Positions 34,479 through 64,000 of a DNA stretch of 64,000 nt are shown here, piece by piece. The DNA comes from Allolobophora icterica. Taxonomy: Eukaryota > Annelida > Clitellata > Crassiclitellata > Lumbricidae. A model generated the notes under the pieces. The model saw only the letters and a program-made list of their open reading frames with translations. It was not told the origin of the DNA and did not search any database. The stretch covers positions 31,336,603 to 31,400,602 of the forward strand of contig OY744611.1 of assembly GCA_963556255.1 (NCBI GenBank), given 5' to 3'. Each line of letters starts with the position of its first letter. Within the stretch, counting starts at the first letter, position 1. The translations under genes were made by a program, and so were the position numbers.

Positions 34479-35915
34479 ATGGAAGACGAAGAGGTGATCA
34501 TAACACGAAGACCGCGGGGCATCGAGGATCCGGTCTCGGGCACTTCAACTCCTGTGAGAAGACGGCAAATGACGGAGGCCTCGCCAGAACGGAGTCTTTT
34601 GGAGGTCATTGACGATGGTGACCTGAGGCCCGATGAACTGAGCGGACGAGAAAGACCAGAAGAAACAATGTCGCCACAGAAATTGCTGGAAGGCATCGGG
34701 GGCCTTCTGAAGACGAGACCGATGCAGATGAAACCAGGGAAGTTCGACGGAACCGGATCGTTGGTGTCGTTCCTGGCTCAATTCGAGGTATGTGCAACAC
34801 ATAACCGATGGACGGCCTCGGATAAGATCGACTTCCTCCGATGTGCATTGGAGAAAACTGCGACTCAGTTGTTATGGGACTTCGGCGCTCGACAGGATGT
34901 AACATATGAAGAATTGGTCGGACGTCTGAGACAACGGTATGGCATGGAAGGCCAGGCCGAGATGTTCCGTGCGCAGCTCTACTATCGACGTCAGCGAGCT
35001 GGTGAGAGCCTTAGCGATCTTCTTCATGACATTCGGCGACTTGTGGTCCTCGCGTACCCGGTTCCATCTAATGAGACTACGCAGATCATCGCCAGGGACT
35101 CTTTCTTGGAAGCCATGCGGGACCGCGAACTTTCACTCAAGGTACGCGAACGAGAGCCAAAAAGTTTGGACGAGGCCTACCGGACGGCGCTTCGTCTCGA
35201 GGCCTACCGGCGGACGACGGATACGGACGATCGGAGAATGCAGCCGAACCAAGTGAGAAGGACGCAGGAGACCGACCTCGACGCTCAGATTCAGTCACGG
35301 ATAGACCGCTTTCTCGCTGAGCAGCGCGAAGAGCAACGGAGATGGCAGCGGGAGCTGGAGAGTAACATTGACCGACAACTTCGAGAACTGCGGGGCCCAG
35401 CTGCGACGACCGACGCAACCGGGCGAGATGCTCGGCCCTCGGAAGGTGAACAAGGAGTTTCACGGCGGACGGCGGCCTGCTTCAACTGTGGCCGACCCGG
35501 TCACATCGCTCGGAACTGCCGGCAAGGCCGCCGGCCCTTCAATCGTCAGCCAGCAACGGCAACGGTCGGCATGGAACCGACCGATGCAACGGAGGAAGTT
35601 GTCACTAACCACACGGCGCGGTCAAGGCTTCCGAATCGCGCAACCAACAACGCCATCTACATACGAGGTATAGTCAACGGACGACCGCAGACCTGCCTGA
35701 TCGACACTGGATCAGAAGTAAGCCTGGTACCACTTTCTACTGTTGAAGGGTTAGACTTACGTCCTTGTAATCGCTTTTTGATGGCTGCTAATGGGTCTAA
35801 TATACGGATCCTTGGAGAAGTAAACATCCCGATTAAAATTCAGACGGGTTTTGAAATTCACACGGGTTTTCTGGTCTCGGACCAAATTGCTGAACCTATG
35901 TTAGGTATGGATTAG
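34479..35915 (+). CDS. gag: Gag-protease polyprotein
   Basis: 478 residues. A retrotransposon Gag capsid-like region (about residues 85-190) has the typical FLAQFEVCATHNRW and an RLRQRYG-like segment. It is followed by a charged, coiled-coil-like linker rich in Arg, Glu and Gln. A CCHC zinc knuckle (CFNCGRPGHIARNC, near residue 333) binds RNA. An aspartic protease starts near residue 405 with the active-site motif IDTGSEVSLVP. The frame ends at a TAG (35913-35915), but the next frame continues in the same register, so one polyprotein was interrupted by this stop. The start ATG lies 49 bp after the LTR. Confidence 0.9.
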   Translation: MEDEEVIITRRPRGIEDPVSGTSTPVRRRQMTEASPERSLLEVIDDGDLRPDELSGRERPEETMSPQKLLEGIGGLLKTRPMQMKPGKFDGTGSLVSFLAQFEVCATHNRWTASDKIDFLRCALEKTATQLLWDFGARQDVTYEELVGRLRQRYGMEGQAEMFRAQLYYRRQRAGESLSDLLHDIRRLVVLAYPVPSNETTQIIARDSFLEAMRDRELSLKVREREPKSLDEAYRTALRLEAYRRTTDTDDRRMQPNQVRRTQETDLDAQIQSRIDRFLAEQREEQRRWQRELESNIDRQLRELRGPAATTDATGRDARPSEGEQGVSRRTAACFNCGRPGHIARNCRQGRRPFNRQPATATVGMEPTDATEEVVTNHTARSRLPNRATNNAIYIRGIVNGRPQTCLIDTGSEVSLVPLSTVEGLDLRPCNRFLMAANGSNIRILGEVNIPIKIQTGFEIHTGFLVSDQIAEPMLGMD

Positions 35916-37415
35916 CTAAGGGAACACCGATGTCGCTTAGGGTTTGGTGCTGGGGCCTTGTTTGTTGGCCGTCGACGTGTTGCTCTTGTAAGGGGCAATG
36001 GGTCCATGTGGTGCCGGCGCGTGATCGTCGCTGAGGAGGTTGTGGTATTCCCTAAGTGCCAACAAGATGTGGTAGTTAAGACGCAGTATGGGGACTTAGC
36101 TACTAAAGCGCCTGCATGGATGACTGAGGCCGCGGAGGTCCAGCCTGGTGTTCACCTAGCCCGAGTAGTGTTAGGAGACCGTGCGGATAGGACCCAGGTA
36201 AGGGTAGTTAACCTTAGTGAAGACCCAGTTAAGTTAACTAGGGACCAGGTGCTAGGAGGCTTGCACCCAGTAGAGGTTGAACATAACAGTGTTAGTAAGG
36301 AAGGCAGAGGGCAGGTTAAAGGTGATTTTTCTCTTGACTTCTTGCTAGAAGATCTTCCGGAAGAGGTGAGGCCGGATGATTGTGTACAGCTGCGAAACTT
36401 GTTGGCAGAATATAAGGATATATTTTCTGCAACGGAAAGAGATCTTGATAGGACGACTGTGACTACACATAGGATAGACACCGGTGATGCAAGACCGGTA
36501 CGACAGCCTTTAAGACGACAGCCATTGCCGAATAGGACTGCAGTAGATGAGCATTTAGATGAGACGTTGGCCGTAAGACAGAACGGGATGAAAATAGCTA
36601 AGAGAAACATTTTCCCAGTTCTGCTGGTGTTGGTCGCAGCTATACAAACGGTGGTGTGGGTTAATCAGGAAGCGATATCGGTGGCTAGTGTCTTAGTCGA
36701 GACAATAATTGTGAGGTACGGGGCCCCGCTGCAAATAATTACCGATCAGGGAACAAATTTCGATGGGACATTGTATCGGAAGCTTTGCAAATTGTTAGTA
36801 AGGTTATCTGCAGCCATCAAAAGGGATTGGGACGACGTCTTGCCCCATGTCCTGGCCGCCTACCGGGCGTCGCTGCATGAAACGACGGGCTTCAGTCCGA
36901 ACTTCCTCATGTTCGGTCGCGAGGCAAGAGCACCACTGGACCTCGTCTACGGTCGACCTCCGGATGCCGATAGCACTAACGCTACCTACGTGAGCTATGT
37001 TCGGGACTTCGCCGAACGTATGGAGAATGCATATCGACTTGTGCGCGAACAGTTGAAAGTCACGGCGGAACGACGTCGCCATACTTACGACCTACGAGTT
37101 CGCCCCGCGCGGTTCAAGACTGGAGACCGCGTATTCTACTTCACACCGCGTCGTCATCGAGGCCGCACTCCGAAATGGACCCGTATGGACACGGGACCAT
37201 TTACTGTGGTGGAGCAGCGAGGATCTGTAAACTACGTAATCCGGAAGACAGCCAATTCCAGACCGTTTACAGTGCACGTCGACAAATTAAAGTTATGTTT
37301 CGACGAAGGGATATCAAGGGAAGAAGATACGCCGCTGGATCAACCAACGAGCGAAGAGACGGATAGAGGCCGACCTCGGCGAGAGACTCGCCGGCCGGCA
37401 CGTTATTGTCAGTAA
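35916..37415 (+). pseudogene. pol: Internally deleted pol (RT remnant plus integrase remnant)
   Basis: Open frame in the same register as gag after the TAG at 35913-35915, running to 37415; the first ATG is at 35958. The N-terminal part covers the end of protease and the start of reverse transcriptase (THRIDTGDARPVRQPLRR). At about 36550-36580 it jumps to integrase: QEAISVASVLV and the second catalytic Asp in IITDQGTNF are present. A second deletion near 36798 removes the third catalytic acidic residue. The rest is the integrase C-terminal region (VLAAYRASLHETTGFSPNFLMFGRE) and a GPF-type domain. The frame stays open across both joins, but the enzyme activities are lost. It is about half the usual Ty3/Gypsy pol length. 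Confidence 0.85.
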
Positions 37416-38323
37416 AGAGAATGACGTTGGATGGCTCGGGCCATGTGGTAATGCCCGGACATCCGAAGTAATGTTCTGTAGTGCAGCTGGTTGGCAAATG
37501 TTGTGACGAGGCTGATCTGAAAATGTTTCTGTGTTGCAGGCAGCTGGGATACTGTTGCCGTCAAGCGAATTAGCTGAGGAAAAGCTGGAATAGAGTACAA
37601 TTCTTCACAAAGCTCTGCATTGAAATATTGTTGCTTATAGAATGTGTTTAATTTAGTTGTGTAGAGATGATGCATGTTGGCATTTAATTAATTCTGTGAA
37701 CGATGGAGGCCTTATGTCTCCACAGGGCCCTGATGCCCCTGTGGGGCCCTGTGCCCCTGTGAGGCCTTTTGCCTGTGAGGTCTGATGCCTGAGTGAGGCC
37801 TCGTGCCTCTGTGAGGCCTTGTGCCTCTCCAGGGCCTTATGGTCCTGGGGTCTTCTTAGTTACAAAGATAATTTCATTGCTGGGAACTTTTACTTTTCTT
37901 AATGAACCAGTAATAAGATACATTGGTCTGTGTGAGAGAGATTCTGTGTGGTGAACTGCTATTGTATCTTGCGGCAGGAGGTGCCTTCTTCTTAGTTCAA
38001 AGAATAAGTATTGAGAATTTGTACTTTTATTAAGGATAAGTAATAGATTATAGAAGCGAATTTTCGTTGTAAACCGTTATTGCATATTGGTGACAGGCAA
38101 TGTCTTCTTAGTTGCATAGATAAGGTCATGATGAAAACTCTTAACTTCTATTAATGGACAGGTGAAAAACAATAGGAGTGAATTTTCGTTGTGAACTGTT
38201 AGAGCATATTAACGGCAGGAAATGTCTTCTAAGTTTAATTGCTGGAACTACTGTTTATTGATTGTAACTTTTTGGTTAAGTTTACGAGGATGTGGACATC
38301 CTCTCACCGTGGCCGTCGGAGAA
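37416..38323 (+). other. 3' non-coding part of the LTR element
   Basis: 908 bp without a gene. At 37700-37850 it carries a second array of the U3-like units (GGGGCCCTGTGCCCCTGTG and relatives). A clear polypurine tract next to the 3' LTR is not obvious. No envelope-like frame is present. Confidence 0.7.
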
Positions 38324-39057
38324 TGTAGCGGACATGGGTGGTTAGAAGGCATATTGGGCGCTATAGAAGCGAGAGGTGACTGAGTACGGGGGTTTTGGAA
38401 TGGGTCAACGAGTGCGTGAGGACCTGTGCCTCTGTGAGGCCTTGTGCCTGGGGTCTGATGCCCCTGTGAGGCCTCATGCCCCTGTGAGGCCTCGTGCCTC
38501 AGTGAGGCCTCATGCCTCAGTGAGGCCTCGTGCCTCAGTGAGGACTCGTGCCCCTGTGGGGCCCTGTGCCCCTGTGAGGCCTCGTGCCTCTGTGAGGCCT
38601 CCTGACTAGTATAAAAGGGGCCCCGTGCTTTCATGAAGGGAGAGGCGATAGAAATTGTAAGAGCGGAGCTCTTGTCCGACGGTGAGGCATCTAGAAAGAA
38701 GCGGTAGAAAGAGCCTTGGAGCGGAGCTCTTGTTCTCCTGTGGGGCATCCAGAGAGAAGAAGCCGGTATCTTGGAGTAATTATAGTGATAGCAATAGTTT
38801 CTTTTGGGATTTACAATTGTATGGAAATGTGGAATAAATCGTGATTATCGTGAATATAAGAAAGTCGTCAATCGTGATTCCGTCTTGTCAATTGTTGAGT
38901 CGATCGGTTGTAAGGAAACTCGTAAGTCCTTCGACGACATCGGAGGCCTTATCTACGCGTACACGTCCAGGGCCTTCTTAACCACTCGGCTGGCCTTGGG
39001 AGTATACGGTATATAGAGAGATATACCCCGGCGAGAGAGAGGTTAATTTCCGCCACA
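38324..39057 (+). repeat. 3' LTR
   Basis: 734 bp; I see no difference from the 5' LTR. The TATA box is at 38610-38617. It is followed by the GTAC target-site duplication. Confidence 0.95.
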
Positions 39058-39185
39058 GTACAGTAGTAGGCTGTGGAGTGTTAGCGACTTAATTTTCTTA
39101 GCCACGACATACGAGGGCGGGTGGCCAGTGTACGGTCATTGTATTCATTATAGCTGAGTCGCATAGCAGGCAGATTGAGGAGAAA

Positions 39186-39285
39186 TCTAGAACCAAATTT
39201 CTGCGCTGGAGGGTATTTAAATCCCGACCTCTCGATCGACAGTCCAACGGGCTAACCACTACACCACCGAGCATCACTACAGCAT
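39186..39285 (-). mobile_element. tRNA-like SINE head or tRNA pseudogene
   Basis: On the minus strand, GGTGGTGTAGTGGTTAGCC matches an A box, and GGTCGGGATTTAAATACC, about 35 nt further on, matches a degraded B box. This is the arrangement of a tRNA-derived SINE. Decay of the B box argues against a functional tRNA. Confidence 0.6.
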
Positions 39286-39337
39286 CCTGTAGTAGACTAA
39301 GTTTTAAATATTCTTTTTTACTTCTGATAAAATCCGC

Positions 39338-63583
<24,246 letters not shown>

Positions 63584-63880
63584 CTGAAATAGAAACATAA
63601 ACACGAAACTACTAGGTTTCCTCGTGAGTCACGTAGCTTTCAGCAAATATACGATTTTGGTTAGCATTGGTTATTGGGTGATGGGATGTCATTTGCATGC
63701 CAACACCTGTTTTTTTTATGTTAAACTGGGATCATTATCGACTTTTTTTTATCAATAATCGAAGATGATGATAAAATGAAATATCGTTCATATGTTGTGA
63801 TCGAAATAAATCAATGAAATAATCACATGCAACGTAATTTATCTGCATGTTGAACGTATGCATGTATAGACATATACACA

Positions 63881-63883
<3 letters not shown>

Positions 63884-63945
<62 letters not shown>
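63884..63945. repeat. (TA)n microsatellite
   Basis: About 60 bp of TA repeat, bordered by CATGTATG-type repeats. Confidence 0.95.
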
Positions 63946-63950
<5 letters not shown>

Positions 63951-64000
63951 CATGTAGGTATGTGTGCATGTATGTATGTATATGATTAAGGCGATCGTTT

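Larger units (their letters stand above)
33697..39057 (+). mobile_element. Ty3/Gypsy LTR retrotransposon, internally deleted
   Basis: 5361-bp element with two 734-bp LTRs (33697-34430 and 38324-39057) that I read as identical, beginning TGTAGCGG and ending CCGCCACA, and a 4-bp target-site duplication GTAC (33693-33696 and 39058-39061). A putative primer-binding site TGGCACCAGAAGTG follows the 5' LTR. Gag and protease are intact, but most of reverse transcriptase, RNase H and part of integrase are deleted. The LTR identity implies a recent insertion, so it was probably mobilised by an intact relative. Confidence 0.93.

Noticed and set aside
36152..36610. 152-residue minus-strand frame
   Set aside because: Antisense shadow of the deleted pol frame, with no domain similarity.

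Overview
The window is metazoan genomic DNA, probably from a marine invertebrate; I cannot name the phylum. The evidence is small phase-compatible exons with GT-AG borders, extracellular CUB and LDL-receptor class A modules, long trinucleotide microsatellites, and a mixed transposon load (L2-type LINEs, tRNA-derived SINEs, hAT elements, a Ty3/Gypsy LTR element and a complete Polinton/Maverick).

Host genes: every host exon I can support lies on the minus strand. Two tandem paralogous blocks (copy A, about 1-11065; copy B, about 13575-28680) each carry the same series of ten exons, ending in a CUB domain, a divergent CUB-like domain and two LDLa modules. A third related gene (gene C, 63583 down to 39338) runs CUB, CUB-like domain, Ser/Thr-rich stalk, transmembrane helix and short tail. 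Comparing A with B gives empty and filled sites for several insertions. Each copy also carries one single-base reading-frame lesion, at a different exon in each.

Mobile DNA: four kinds of hAT-type insertion are delimited by target-site duplications and, where A and B can be compared, by an empty site in the sister copy. A Ty3/Gypsy element (33697-39057) has two 734-bp LTRs in which I see no difference, an intact Gag-protease frame and a pol internally deleted for most of reverse transcriptase, RNase H and part of integrase. It looks like a recent non-autonomous insertion.

Polinton: 48274-62943 (14.67 kb) is bounded by a 6-bp target-site duplication (TGTGGG) and 175-bp terminal inverted repeats, and sits in the intron that splits the CUB domain of gene C. 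It encodes a virus-like set: protein-primed DNA polymerase B, RVE integrase, FtsK/HerA-type packaging ATPase, adenovirus-like cysteine protease, double-jelly-roll major capsid, penton, a trimeric-fibre-like protein with a C1q-like tip, a zinc-ribbon/PLA2 protein, a dUTPase-like protein, membrane/core-like proteins, a SAP/NUMOD-like protein and an HNH endonuclease. Several genes are broken by frameshifts or stops. Nearly every start codon directly abuts a TATA/TAAAA-like sequence.

The most unusual signal is a micro-insertion. The palindrome TAGGCCTA is scattered through the window, and at seven places an empty state is visible or inferable in which it is simply TA. It therefore behaves like a discrete 6-bp insertion at TA sites.
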